A stretch of 64,000 nucleotides of DNA, from positions 3,680,501 to 3,744,500 of the forward strand of contig NZ_CP018171.1 in the NCBI RefSeq assembly GCF_001889605.1. Reading direction: 5' to 3'. The translations under genes were made by a program, and so were the position numbers. Below are positions 45,293-57,496 of this stretch, in pieces. Source of the DNA: Aquibium oceanicum (GTDB taxonomy: Bacteria; Pseudomonadota; Alphaproteobacteria; Rhizobiales; Rhizobiaceae). How positions within the stretch are numbered: position 1 is the first letter of the stretch; every line of letters starts with the position of its first letter. The notes beneath the pieces are model-generated. The model did not search any database and was not told the origin of the DNA. It saw only the letters and a program-made list of their open reading frames with translations.

Positions 45293-46225
45293 TCAGGTGC
45301 TTGCGCCACTTCCGCGAAGCGGTCCGCAGAGTTCGGCGACCGTCGCGCGGAGCCTGTCGAGGCCGCCAGGACGCCATCCGAGCGCCGTGAGCTTTGCGGT
45401 GTCCATGACGTTGAGCGCCGCGGCATCCGCCCGCTCGGGCAGCGAAGACGCGATGCCGGTAACGTCCCCCACCATGGACAGCAGGTCGTGCCGGTCGAGC
45501 AGGAGGTCCGAGACGTTGAAGAGCGTTCCGCAGACATCTTCCGGCGGCGCCTCGAGGACGAGCCGCACGGCGGCGGCGACGTCCGCTCCGTACACTTCAG
45601 TGGCGACGCGCGGCGGAATGGGCGACCCGGCAGCGAAGTCGCGGAAGAGCGCCGACCATTTGTGTTCGCGCCCGGGCCCGGCGGGTCCGTAGACCCCCGT
45701 GACGCGCAGGCTGGTGCCGCAGAAGCGCTTGGGCTCGGAGAGGTCTCGGAGCGCCAACTCGCCGCCGAGCTTCACCTCGCCGTAGAGCGTGTCCGGGTGT
45801 GGGTCCATATCCTCGACCAGCGCAGCGCCCGGCGCCTGCCGGCCGTAGACGGCTCGACTCGACAGGAAGACGCAGCGGTTGACGCCGGCACCTTTTGCGG
45901 CGGCAAACAGCGCCAGCGTGCCGTCGAGATTGCGGCGGCGGAAACCTTCCGGATCGTCCCCCTCCCCGCCCCGGAACCGAGCGGCGAGATGGTGGAAGCC
46001 GGCGTGGACGAAGGCGTCGACGCCGTCGAAGAGGCCAGGGTCCGGCTCGGGACGGTCGAGCGAGCCCTTGGCGAACTCCACGGGACGGCTGAAGAAACCG
46101 GCCGGTGGCGGCGTCCGGCCCATGACGCGCACGGCATGACCTGTCTCCAGCAGCGCCTCCACGAGGAAGCGCCCGACGAAGCCGGTGCCTCCGGACACGA
46201 GCGTGCGCCGCAGCGGCCGGCTCAT
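45293..46225 (-). CDS. NAD-dependent epimerase/dehydratase (extended SDR)
   Basis: A 310-residue extended short-chain dehydrogenase. The nucleotide motif is SGGTGFVGRFL at the N-terminus; the active-site Tyr-x-x-x-Lys appears as YGEVK, with the preceding Ser in FLSSRAVYG. ATG 46225 overlaps the TGA of the upstream glycosyltransferase by four bases, so they are coupled. It probably interconverts nucleotide sugars for a surface glycan. Confidence 0.88.
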   Translation of the reverse strand: MSRPLRRTLVSGGTGFVGRFLVEALLETGHAVRVMGRTPPPAGFFSRPVEFAKGSLDRPEPDPGLFDGVDAFVHAGFHHLAARFRGGEGDDPEGFRRRNLDGTLALFAAAKGAGVNRCVFLSSRAVYGRQAPGAALVEDMDPHPDTLYGEVKLGGELALRDLSEPKRFCGTSLRVTGVYGPAGPGREHKWSALFRDFAAGSPIPPRVATEVYGADVAAAVRLVLEAPPEDVCGTLFNVSDLLLDRHDLLSMVGDVTGIASSLPERADAAALNVMDTAKLTALGWRPGGLDRLRATVAELCGPLRGSGAST

Positions 46226-47043
46226 TCGGCGCTGCCCGGTTTCGGGAGGCTCGACAGGTCGGGGATCGCCTCGCCTCGATGGTAGGCCTGCCATAACTCG
46301 ATCAGCGGACGCAGCCGCACGGCCTTTGCGTGCTCCACCTCCCAGGGTTTTTCGTACTGGAAATGGATCACCCGCACCGAGCCCCAATCCCAGAGGTCGG
46401 GCAGGTTAAGCCACACGTACTGGAGCATGTTGTCGAAGACCGGCAGGCCATGCCAGTCCGGGAAGAAGTGCTGGAGGAAGGTCTGGTCCGTGCGTCGCCA
46501 GAATGCGTCGGGAGCGTCGAGACTGGCGAGCATCTCGGAAAAGGTCGCGCGCGACGGTTTCGCGACGAAGACGCCGGAGTTCAAGCGGTGGAAGTCGGCC
46601 AGGCTCTCGTAGACGTTCGGCGCGGCGGAGAACTCGGGATAGGCGAAGAGCCGGTCGATGTTGCGCACGACGATGGCGTCGGCGTCGATGAAGACGATCT
46701 TCTCGTATTCCTCCATCTCCCACAGCCGCAGTTTGACGAAATTGTCGAGCGGCGTGTGAAAATCCGGTTTCCGACCCTTGGTGAACGGCGCGTCGGCATG
46801 CAGCCGCCGGCGCTGGTGGCGCTCGTTGAAGGCGTCGGAAGTCGGAAGGAGGCCGGCGGGAACGAGCCGCGCGCCGAGGCCGGCCAGCGGCGCCAGCGCT
46901 TCGCGATCGACGCCGCCCGTGTGCATGACCACGATGTCCGCCGCCGTTCCGCTCAGCCTCAGCGACCGCACGAGCGCGAGCGCGCCGGTGGCGTAGTCGG
47001 CATTGGTGACGAGCGTCGCGAAGGCGTGGCGGCTGTTGGACAT
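46222..47043 (-). CDS. Glycosyltransferase family 8
   Basis: A 273-residue GT8 enzyme (glycogenin/galactosyltransferase-like) with the DxD motif FIDADAIVV and the NSGVFV and HFQYEKPW motifs. It has no membrane segment. It is upstream of and coupled to the epimerase, so the pair likely builds a surface or storage glycan. Donor and acceptor unknown. Confidence 0.9.
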   Translation of the reverse strand: MSNSRHAFATLVTNADYATGALALVRSLRLSGTAADIVVMHTGGVDREALAPLAGLGARLVPAGLLPTSDAFNERHQRRRLHADAPFTKGRKPDFHTPLDNFVKLRLWEMEEYEKIVFIDADAIVVRNIDRLFAYPEFSAAPNVYESLADFHRLNSGVFVAKPSRATFSEMLASLDAPDAFWRRTDQTFLQHFFPDWHGLPVFDNMLQYVWLNLPDLWDWGSVRVIHFQYEKPWEVEHAKAVRLRPLIELWQAYHRGEAIPDLSSLPKPGSAE

Positions 47044-47207
47044 GTCGATCTCTCGGGCAGCGGCGACGTTAGCAGCGACCGACGGTCACGGCGATGACGC
47101 CGAAGGCGGTCTGCGACGCTTGGCCACAATTCCTCCCGCCTTCGAACCCATTCCCGTCGCCATCGGGGCGTAGCACGCATTCGGTCGAAGGATTCGGGAG
47201 ACCTGTC

Positions 47208-47661
47208 GTGCTGAAATCGGCTCTGGTGGCAATGACGGTGATGGGGTGCGATTGCGACGCGCGGGTATGCGTCCCGCTCGACGCACCCCCGGATCGATTC
47301 GCTTCGGTGGAAGACTGCGAATCGGCGCTCGTGGCGCTGATACAGTTCGGTAGCGAGATCTATCCGCTGCTCAGGGCCGAATGCAAAGAGCACCGGACCG
47401 GCGTCGGGGCAACTCGTCGCCGAAGCCGCCGAGTCACCCCTTGTTACGGTAGAATCCGCTCCGTCGTCCCCGCGCGGCACGCTGGTCGGCCAGGGGATCG
47501 AGTATGCCGGACAGGCGGGAAGCTATCTCTTCTACAGGACGGGCGACGGGTTCGTGGCCGTTCGCGGCGGACTCGGCTGGGCGTACGACAAGGCATCCCG
47601 GTCGGCGAGCGGCGCGGCGTCCTGGATTGCCGACAGCCTTCCGGTGGCGTTCCCCTTCTGA
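47208..47661 (+). pseudogene. Small exported Cys-rich protein gene with apparent frameshift
   Basis: GTG 47208 with GGGAGA upstream opens a frame with a short hydrophobic start and several Cys (CDCDARVC, EDCES, AECK) to about 47390. From about 47400 the coding signal moves by one base to another frame, which ends in ASWIADSLPVAFPF at a TGA at 47659. That second frame has no start codon of its own after the stop at 47338. Together they read as one protein of about 150 residues interrupted by a single-base change near 47385-47410. It may be a recent pseudogene, a sequencing error or, less likely, programmed frameshifting. The family is not recognised. Confidence 0.55.
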
Positions 47662-47695
47662 CGCACATCGCGGTGGATCATCGGAAACGCATTGC

Positions 47696-49552
47696 ATGCA
47701 GGGCACGCCGATTGCATATGATGACATTCCGATGGCGGCTCCGGCCGTACATAGCGGCAGACTGGTCCGGCGGCTTTGGCACCCGGACCTCGGACGAGGG
47801 AGACTTCCGCAAGTGCGGCAACCGGAATTCCTCCGGCGTACACTTGCAGCGCCGAGAACGCTGCAATTCCACCTGATCGCGTTTGCCGCGATCCTGGTGC
47901 TGCCGCTGTTCGTGATCGCGGTGACGGTCCTGCTTTGGTTCTCCAGCTCGGAACTCGCCTCCAACGAGGCGCGGCTGCAGAGGATGGCCTTCGACGTCTC
48001 CGCGTCGGTCGACAGGGACGTGACCAGCTGGATCACGGTGCTGGAGACGCTGGGAACCTCCGAACTCCTGCAGGAGGGACGCCTGGAGGCGTTTCACGCC
48101 CGCGCCCGGGCGGCGCTTCGCAACAGCGACGTCCATGTCATCCTGCTGGACGACGACTACGACCAGGTCCTCAACACGCGCGTTCCCTTCGGAACGCCGC
48201 TTCCGAAGACGGCCGATATCCGCAGTGCCGAGATCGTCGCCAAGTCGCGCAAGTCCTACGTGTCGGACGCCTTCGTCGGCCGTGTGTCCGGCGAGAGGGT
48301 CGTCAACGTCGAGATCCCGGTCATGCGGGACGACGAGCTTCGCTACATCCTGGTAATCACCTTTAACGTTGCCCGGATCGGCGAGATCATCGCGCAGGAG
48401 CAGCTTGGCACGGACTGGAACGTCATCGTCTCCGACCGCAGCGGCGGGGTGATCGCTCAGGATCCGCCGGCAGCACTCTCGGCCGAGCCGCCCTCCGTCA
48501 ACGAGAACGGCGGTCAGGGCGGCGGTGTCGTCAGGCAGACAGGCGATTCGGACGAGTGGGTCGAAGGCTATCGCTGGTCGCAGGTGACGGGTTGGCGGAC
48601 CTCCGTGCGTGTACCCCGCGCCACGCTCGACGCGCCCTTCTGGAGAAGCTTCTACGGCCTGGCGCTGCTGGCGCTGCTGGCCGCCCTGGTAACGGTCGGC
48701 CTCGCCACCTTCCTGGCGCGGCGGATGTCGCGTTCGATGTCCAAGCTGCGAATCGCCGCCGGAGACCTGGCCGCCGGGCGCGCGATCGAGGCTGCGCGCC
48801 AGCCGATCGCGGAGGCGAACGTCGTGCTGGACGCGATCCGCAAGGCCGCGAACGTGATCAGCGAGCGGACCCACGCCTTGCAGGCGAGCGAGGAACAGTC
48901 CCGCGATCAGGTGGAGCAGATCAAGATGCTCATGGGCGAACTCGCCCACCGCAACAAGAACGTCATGGCCGTCCTCCAGGCGATCGCGCGGCAGATTAGC
49001 CGGCGCAGCAACTCGCTGGAGGAGTTCCAGACCAGCTTCGACAGCCGCATTGGCGCGCTCGTACGCTCCAACGACCTCCTGTTCGGATCGGCGGGCGCGA
49101 AGGGGCAGCTGCGGGAACTGGTTCGGCGGCAGCTTGCGCCCTTCATCGAGGGAGAGCCGGACCGCATCGAGACGCTCGGGCCCGACCTGGCGCTGCGGTC
49201 GGAAGCCGTCCAGAGCCTGGGGCTGGCCTTCCACGAGCTGGCGACGAACGCCACCAAGTATGGTGCGCTGAGCAACTCCACCGGCAAGGTGGTCGTCTCC
49301 TGGAAGCGGGAGGGCACGGACGGCATCGACCTCACCTGGCGCGAGCAGGGCGGTCCTCCCGTCACCGAACCTACCGGGTCGGGGTTCGGCAAGGTCGTGA
49401 TCGAACGCCTTACCGGGGCGAACCTGAATGGGGAGGTGGAATACCTGTTCCACCCTGAGGGCGTGGTCTGGCGGCTGACCGCGCCGGCAGTCGTCTCCAC
49501 CGTGGCGGAGGATCTCGCTGCGAGACGGCCGGCGGCCGCTGTTGGCGCCTAG
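47696..49552 (+). CDS. HWE/HisKA_2-type sensor histidine kinase
   Basis: About 618 residues from ATG 47696. A membrane helix (about 57-82), a periplasmic Cache-like sensor domain of some 220 residues and a second helix (about 320-340) are followed by a HAMP-like linker. The kinase core has the phospho-acceptor His 418 in ELAHRNKN, the N-box Asn 518 in NATKYGALS and the G-rich GFGKVVIERL. No response regulator gene adjoins it. Rhizobial HWE/HisKA_2 kinases often act in the general stress or light/chemical responses. Its stop shares the bases CTAG with the stop of the convergent gene. Confidence 0.88.
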   Translation: MQGTPIAYDDIPMAAPAVHSGRLVRRLWHPDLGRGRLPQVRQPEFLRRTLAAPRTLQFHLIAFAAILVLPLFVIAVTVLLWFSSSELASNEARLQRMAFDVSASVDRDVTSWITVLETLGTSELLQEGRLEAFHARARAALRNSDVHVILLDDDYDQVLNTRVPFGTPLPKTADIRSAEIVAKSRKSYVSDAFVGRVSGERVVNVEIPVMRDDELRYILVITFNVARIGEIIAQEQLGTDWNVIVSDRSGGVIAQDPPAALSAEPPSVNENGGQGGGVVRQTGDSDEWVEGYRWSQVTGWRTSVRVPRATLDAPFWRSFYGLALLALLAALVTVGLATFLARRMSRSMSKLRIAAGDLAAGRAIEAARQPIAEANVVLDAIRKAANVISERTHALQASEEQSRDQVEQIKMLMGELAHRNKNVMAVLQAIARQISRRSNSLEEFQTSFDSRIGALVRSNDLLFGSAGAKGQLRELVRRQLAPFIEGEPDRIETLGPDLALRSEAVQSLGLAFHELATNATKYGALSNSTGKVVVSWKREGTDGIDLTWREQGGPPVTEPTGSGFGKVVIERLTGANLNGEVEYLFHPEGVVWRLTAPAVVSTVAEDLAARRPAAAVGA

Positions 49553-51189
49553 GCGGGCCCCGGCAGCGGCGCGTCGCCTGCCATGGACTTCAGCACGCGG
49601 TAGAATGTCGAGGTGAAGAGTTCGCCCGGGTCGTACTGCCGCTTGGTGTTCAGGAACAGCGGAAGTTCCGGATAGCTCGCCAGGAGCTGCTTCGCCGTGT
49701 AGTGCGGCTGGTACGGCAGGAAGAACCGACCCCGGTGCAGCAAGGTGAGATCGACGAGGGCGCGGGTCAGCTTGCGCATGCTCGCATTCCCCGCCTCGTC
49801 GGTGCCCTGGTTGATGTAGAGCACCAGCGAGAAGGCCGGCTCGACGGCGTAGGGCAGCGCGATGTCCTCGGCATCGACGACGCGGATCGAGGCATTGAGC
49901 ACCGGCAGGTCCTGATCGCGCAGCAGCGCGCGGGCGGCATCGATGAAGGGGAGATATTCGCTGCGCGGCACGAAGTACTCGTGCAGGATGTCGGTCTCGC
50001 CGGCGAGGTCGTTGAACAGGTAGGGCACTGAATCGTGCATGGGATCGTTGCGCGAGACCAGGCATGCCTCGCCCTCGCCCATCGCCTGGGTGCGCGGGAC
50101 CGTGCAGGATTCGAATTCCGGCTCGAGGTTCTTCTCGGCGAACCATTTCAGCCGCTGGAAGAAGCCGCCCTGCTTGGCGAGGTTCATGATGACGCGCTTG
50201 ACCGCGACGGCGCCCGGTTCCGCCAGCGGCGGCATGTCGGCCGGAACCGCCTCGGACGTCTGGTCGTAGCGGTAGACGATCATGTCGTCGAGGAAGTTGC
50301 CCGGCGCGGTGGAGAGGTGCCCGTAGAACAGCGACGGCCCGTCCTCGGCGCCGATCTCGTTCGCGAAGACCTCGGGGAATTCCGCCGAGCGGATGATGGA
50401 CCGGGAGGTGCGGTAGATCGCATTGGGCACGATCTCGAGCGTCGCCGAGAGGATGACGCCGAACAGGCCGTAGCCGCCGACCACGTGCCGGAAGAGATCC
50501 GAACTCTCCTCGCGTGAAACGGTCACGACGCTGCCGTCGGCGAGCATCACGCGCATGGAACGGATGCTGCCCGCGATCGACCCGGCGCGGTGGTCCATGC
50601 CGTGCGCGTTCACGGAAATCGAACCGCCGACGGAGAAGATGTCGGTGGACTGCATCGCCTTCACAGCGAAGCGCGGATGGATCACGTTCTGGATCTCGTG
50701 CCAGGTGGCGCCGGGCTGGACCGTGACCGTGTGCGCCTTCTCGTCGAGTTCGATGCGGTCAAAACCCATCATGTCGAGGACGAGCGCGTGGTCGTCGAAG
50801 GCGTGGCCACCCATGGAGTGGCGCACCGCGGCCATGGAGACCTTGAGACCGTTCTCGCGCGCGAAGGCGAGCGCCCGCGCGACGTGGTCTTCCTCCGTGA
50901 CGCCGACCACGCCGTACACGGGGGTACGCGACAGGGCGCTGGCGTCGTTCAAGGCGCCACCCCTGGAAAGCCAAGGCAGCTCGGGATCGTGCGGCGGCAG
51001 GCCGCGGGGCGGCGGACTGGCGAGGCCCATGCCGTCGGCATCCGCGATGCGTCCGGCGTCCTTGGGACCCGAGGGGTCCCGCGCCAGCCGCGCCAGCGTC
51101 GATCCCGCCCAGCCAATGCCGCCGACCGCCAGCGCTCCGCCGAGGAGCAGGCGCCGCGAGATGCGGAAGCGTTTCCCGTCCTGCGCCAT
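49549..51189 (-). CDS. Tat-exported FAD-binding oxidoreductase
   Basis: A 546-residue flavoprotein of the PCMH/FAD_binding_4 family, similar to aldonolactone and glycolate-type oxidases. An N-terminal twin-arginine signal (SRRLLLGGALAVGG) implies export of the folded flavoprotein. The FAD domain has VRHSMGGHAF and a VGGSISVNAHG motif; the C-terminal stretch with FLNTKRQYDPGELF is typical. Substrate unknown, possibly a sugar lactone or alcohol. It is transcribed alone. Confidence 0.88.
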   Translation of the reverse strand: MAQDGKRFRISRRLLLGGALAVGGIGWAGSTLARLARDPSGPKDAGRIADADGMGLASPPPRGLPPHDPELPWLSRGGALNDASALSRTPVYGVVGVTEEDHVARALAFARENGLKVSMAAVRHSMGGHAFDDHALVLDMMGFDRIELDEKAHTVTVQPGATWHEIQNVIHPRFAVKAMQSTDIFSVGGSISVNAHGMDHRAGSIAGSIRSMRVMLADGSVVTVSREESSDLFRHVVGGYGLFGVILSATLEIVPNAIYRTSRSIIRSAEFPEVFANEIGAEDGPSLFYGHLSTAPGNFLDDMIVYRYDQTSEAVPADMPPLAEPGAVAVKRVIMNLAKQGGFFQRLKWFAEKNLEPEFESCTVPRTQAMGEGEACLVSRNDPMHDSVPYLFNDLAGETDILHEYFVPRSEYLPFIDAARALLRDQDLPVLNASIRVVDAEDIALPYAVEPAFSLVLYINQGTDEAGNASMRKLTRALVDLTLLHRGRFFLPYQPHYTAKQLLASYPELPLFLNTKRQYDPGELFTSTFYRVLKSMAGDAPLPGPA

Positions 51190-51588
51190 CGTCCCCCTCC
51201 GGCCAGCCGATCCTACGAATCTTGCGGCAGAGTGTAGCCGACCGGCTGCGCGACGGAAACTCGACCGGCCGGCCGGGAGGTGGAAAGGGTGAACGAGTCG
51301 GAAAGGCTCCGCCGGTGCCGCGAAGCGACACCGGCGCGGCCAGCGACCATAGGGGTGGGGTTGAGCGCTGGCCGCGCACCACGCGACCCGAAAGCTCTCG
51401 CTCGCCAGACCACGTGGATACCGGGAACCGATTCGCCGGTGGGGGCGATTTGCTCGATCCGCACCGTACAGTGGCCGATTTCCACAGGCGGCGCGATTAC
51501 GTGATTACGGAATGACGTGGCGTCATTTTGCGATTGCCGCCGCCCACCGGAAACGGAGGGCTTCTCCCTGAAAAATTTCCGCCGCAGA
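51190..51588. other. 399-base divergent intergenic region with inverted repeats
   Basis: The gap lies between the exported oxidoreductase (minus) and sixA (plus). A perfect 12-base inverted repeat (51334-51345 with 51366-51377, spacer 20) and a 7-base one (51311-51317 with 51329-51335) lie side by side. Short frames here lack ribosome sites and coding character. No known element was recognised; a small structured RNA is possible. Confidence 0.5.
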
Positions 51589-52116
51589 ATGCGGCCGATG
51601 AGGGAACTTCTCCTGCTGCGCCACGCCAAATCCGCCTGGGGCGACCCCGGTCTTGCCGATTTCGACCGTCCGCTGGCCAATCGCGGAAAGAAGGCGGCGC
51701 CGATGGTGGGAAGGCTGCTGGACGAGCGCGGCTGGCTTCCCGACTTCGCCATCGTCTCGCCGGCGAAGCGGACGCGACAGACCTGGAAATGCGTCGCGGG
51801 TGAACTGGCCGCGATTCCTCCCGTGCGATTCGCGGAGGATCTCTACGAGGCGACCGCCGAGACGATCCTGTCGGCCGTGAAGGAGACGCCTCCGGAGGTG
51901 GGTCGGCTGCTGGTCGTCGGGCACAATCCGGGGCTGGAAGACATGGCGGCGATGCTGGCGGGAGAGACCTCGGATGCGCAGGCGCTGGCGCGGATGCGGG
52001 AAAAGTTTCCGACCTCGGCGCTGGCGCGGATTACGGTCGAAGGCGGCTGGCCAGAGCTTGCGGCCGGCAGCGGCCTGCTCACTGCGTTCGTCGTGCCGAG
52101 GGAGATCGCCGGCTGA
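51589..52116 (+). CDS. sixA: SixA-type phosphohistidine phosphatase
   Basis: About 175 residues (ATG 51589; ATG 51598 gives 172). The histidine phosphatase signature LLLRHAKSAW starts the protein, with the second catalytic His in VVGHNPGLED. SixA-type proteins remove phosphate from phosphohistidine of phosphorelay or phosphotransferase proteins. Its neighbour on one side, beyond the oxidoreductase, is an orphan sensor kinase; a link is only suggestive. It precedes uvrB on the same strand by about 100 bases. Confidence 0.88.
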   Translation: MRPMRELLLLRHAKSAWGDPGLADFDRPLANRGKKAAPMVGRLLDERGWLPDFAIVSPAKRTRQTWKCVAGELAAIPPVRFAEDLYEATAETILSAVKETPPEVGRLLVVGHNPGLEDMAAMLAGETSDAQALARMREKFPTSALARITVEGGWPELAAGSGLLTAFVVPREIAG

Positions 52117-52220
52117 GACCGGCGCGCTCCTGACACCCTCCTGTCAGCAGGCGGTGCGGCATCGCGGCCCGCGGCGAACGCGCCCTTTCCATTCGCGCCG
52201 ACACTCTCCATATTCGGGCC

Positions 52221-55316
<3,096 letters not shown>

Positions 55317-55473
55317 GAGCTGTCGAATCGGCGATCCTCCGCGAGTATCGCGAGGTTCGACACGGCGTCGGAGGCGCAGCATCAGGCGCACAGTCTGTCA
55401 ATGCCGCGCGAATGGCATTCCCGCTGCGTCGCACATAAGTAAGCGGTTGCGTCCACTTTTCAGGCATGTCCCC

Positions 55474-56493
55474 ATGAAGAAAATCGGCTTCCTCTCGTTC
55501 GGCCACTGGTCGCCCTCCCCCCAGTCCGGCACCCGCTCCGCGGCCGACGCGCTGCTCCAGACGATCGACCTGGCCGTCGCTGCCGAGGAACTCGGCGCCG
55601 ACGGCGCGTATGTTCGCGTCCATCATTTCGCGCGCCAGCTCGCCTCGCCCTTCCCGCTGCTCGCCGCGATGGGCGCCCGCACGAAACGCATCGAACTCGG
55701 CACGGCCGTCATCGACATGCGCTACGAGAACCCGCTCTACATGGTCGAGGATGCCGGCGCGGCGGACCTGATATCGGGTGGTCGCCTGCAGCTCGGCATC
55801 AGCCGCGGTTCGCCCGAACAGGTGATCGATGGCTGGCGCTACTTCGGCTACCAGCCGGCCGAAGGCGAAAGCGACGCCGACATGGCGCGCCGCCACACCG
55901 AAGTCTTCCTCGACATGCTGCATGGCAAGGGCTTCGCAGAGCCGAACCCCCGGCCGATGTTCCCCAACCCGCCCGGCTTGCTCCGCCTGGAACCGCTCTC
56001 CGAGGGCTTGCGCGAACGGATCTGGTGGGGTGCGGCCAGCGACGCCACGGCGCGATGGGCAGGCACGCTCGGTATGAACCTGCAGTCCTCAACGCTGAAG
56101 TTCGACGAAAGCGGCAAGCCGTTCCACGTCCAGCAGGCCGAGCAGATCCGCGCCTACCGCGCGGCCTGGGCGGAGGCCGGCCACGCCCGCGAGCCCCGCG
56201 TCTCGGTCAGCCGCTCGATTTTCGCGCTGGTCGACGACAGGGACCGCGCCTATTTCGGCAACAACGATTCCAGCGACCAGTTCGGCTACATCGAACCACA
56301 GAAGCGGGCGGTTTTCGGTCGCGGCTATGCCGCCGAGCCGGACGTCCTGATCGATGAACTGAAGACTGATGAAGCAATATCCGAGGCCGACACGCTGCTT
56401 CTTACCGTCCCGAACCAGCTCGGCTTCGACTATAACGCACACGTCATAGAGGCTATCCTCAAACACGTCGCCCCGGGCCTCGGCTGGCGCTGA
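55474..56493 (+). CDS. Luciferase-like (LLM class) flavin-dependent oxidoreductase
   Basis: A 339-residue F420/FMN-type barrel enzyme of the bacterial luciferase family, starting at KKIGFLSFGHW. Family features are the DGAYVRVHHF stretch, ELGTAVIDMRYENP and the LGISRGSPEQ turn. It probably uses reduced FMN as a monooxygenase. Substrate unknown. ATG 55474 is preferred; the open frame reaches further upstream into the uvrB end without coding character. Monocistronic. Confidence 0.87.
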   Translation: MKKIGFLSFGHWSPSPQSGTRSAADALLQTIDLAVAAEELGADGAYVRVHHFARQLASPFPLLAAMGARTKRIELGTAVIDMRYENPLYMVEDAGAADLISGGRLQLGISRGSPEQVIDGWRYFGYQPAEGESDADMARRHTEVFLDMLHGKGFAEPNPRPMFPNPPGLLRLEPLSEGLRERIWWGAASDATARWAGTLGMNLQSSTLKFDESGKPFHVQQAEQIRAYRAAWAEAGHAREPRVSVSRSIFALVDDRDRAYFGNNDSSDQFGYIEPQKRAVFGRGYAAEPDVLIDELKTDEAISEADTLLLTVPNQLGFDYNAHVIEAILKHVAPGLGWR

Positions 56494-56537
56494 TCTGCGC
56501 ACATGGCTGATTAGCGGGCTTATGGAGTGGGAGGGCC

Positions 56538-57365
56538 TTATCCCGCCTCTTCTACATTGATCCGCCGGTACACCGCCTCCAGGAACGAATAGGCCGCGAA
56601 CGCGATCAGCCCCAGTCCGGTGGCGGCGAGGAGCCAAGCGCCGCCGGGGAGGCTCTGGATGTATTGCAGGGCCTCCTCCGAACCGGGTGTTTCGTTCTGG
56701 CCGTTGCCGCGCCAGGCGGCGAGCGCCAGCATGAAACCGGCAACGCCGAAGACGATGCCGCGGGCGACCAGGCCGGTCTTGGCGATGGGGTGGATGATGC
56801 GCATCCTGTCCGGCCCCGCCGCGAAATGGGGGGCGTAGCGTTCCTTCAGAGCCTTGTAGAAATGCGCGCAGGCGACGCCGATCAGCACGGTGCCGATGAT
56901 AGTGGCGGCCCAGCGCGAGCCGACGAATCCCGCGAGCGTCTCGGCGAAGCCGCCTCCCCCGCCGCCCGAGGAGCCGGCGCCGCGCGCTGCCGAGAAGGTG
57001 TAGAGCGCCAGCGTCGCGTAGGTGAAGGCCGCTGCCACGAGACCGCCGCGTACGGCGAGACCCTTTGCGCCGGTGCCGTGATCGTCGGTGTCGAAGATCG
57101 CCTGTATGAGCCGCCACAGGGCGTAGGAGACGAGGCCGAGGGTGAGCACCCAGGTGAGAATACTGCCTGCAGTGCTGCCCATCAGGGTCTGGAGCGCGCC
57201 TTCCGTGCCCATCGCCCGGCCGGAACCGACGGCCGCGAGCGCCGCGAAGAAACCGATGACGAGGTAGATCAGTCCGCGCGCGGCATAGCCGAGGCGCGCG
57301 AGCGGACGGAACCAGTCCTTCGCGGTGGAAACGGCGGAACCGGACGCTGCGGACGTAAATGGCAT
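56538..57365 (-). CDS. DUF1206 membrane protein (copy 2)
   Basis: A 275-residue paralogue of the protein at 36461-37339. It has the same three repeated helix pairs, with LGYAARGLIYLVIG and ALWRLIQAIFDTDDHG, and a Gly/Ser-rich linker (GAGSSGGGGGGF) at the same place. Function unknown. Start ATG 57365 is used; a GTG at 57389 would add eight residues. It diverges from the DUF922 gene. Confidence 0.88.
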   Translation of the reverse strand: MPFTSAASGSAVSTAKDWFRPLARLGYAARGLIYLVIGFFAALAAVGSGRAMGTEGALQTLMGSTAGSILTWVLTLGLVSYALWRLIQAIFDTDDHGTGAKGLAVRGGLVAAAFTYATLALYTFSAARGAGSSGGGGGGFAETLAGFVGSRWAATIIGTVLIGVACAHFYKALKERYAPHFAAGPDRMRIIHPIAKTGLVARGIVFGVAGFMLALAAWRGNGQNETPGSEEALQYIQSLPGGAWLLAATGLGLIAFAAYSFLEAVYRRINVEEAG

Positions 57366-57496
57366 GGGGAACCCTCCGATCGGGGACAATGCGCCGGCGA
57401 AGGAGCGGTTCCACCAGGCGGGTCGCCATTGCCGGGTACGCTTTCGTCGGTCGGTGCATGCCGCTATGGTCCGGCCGCCCCTTCCGGAGTCCGCCC

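Noticed and set aside
47434-48036. Minus-strand frames over the frameshifted gene
   Set aside because: They lack starts with ribosome sites and overlap two better plus-strand coding signals.
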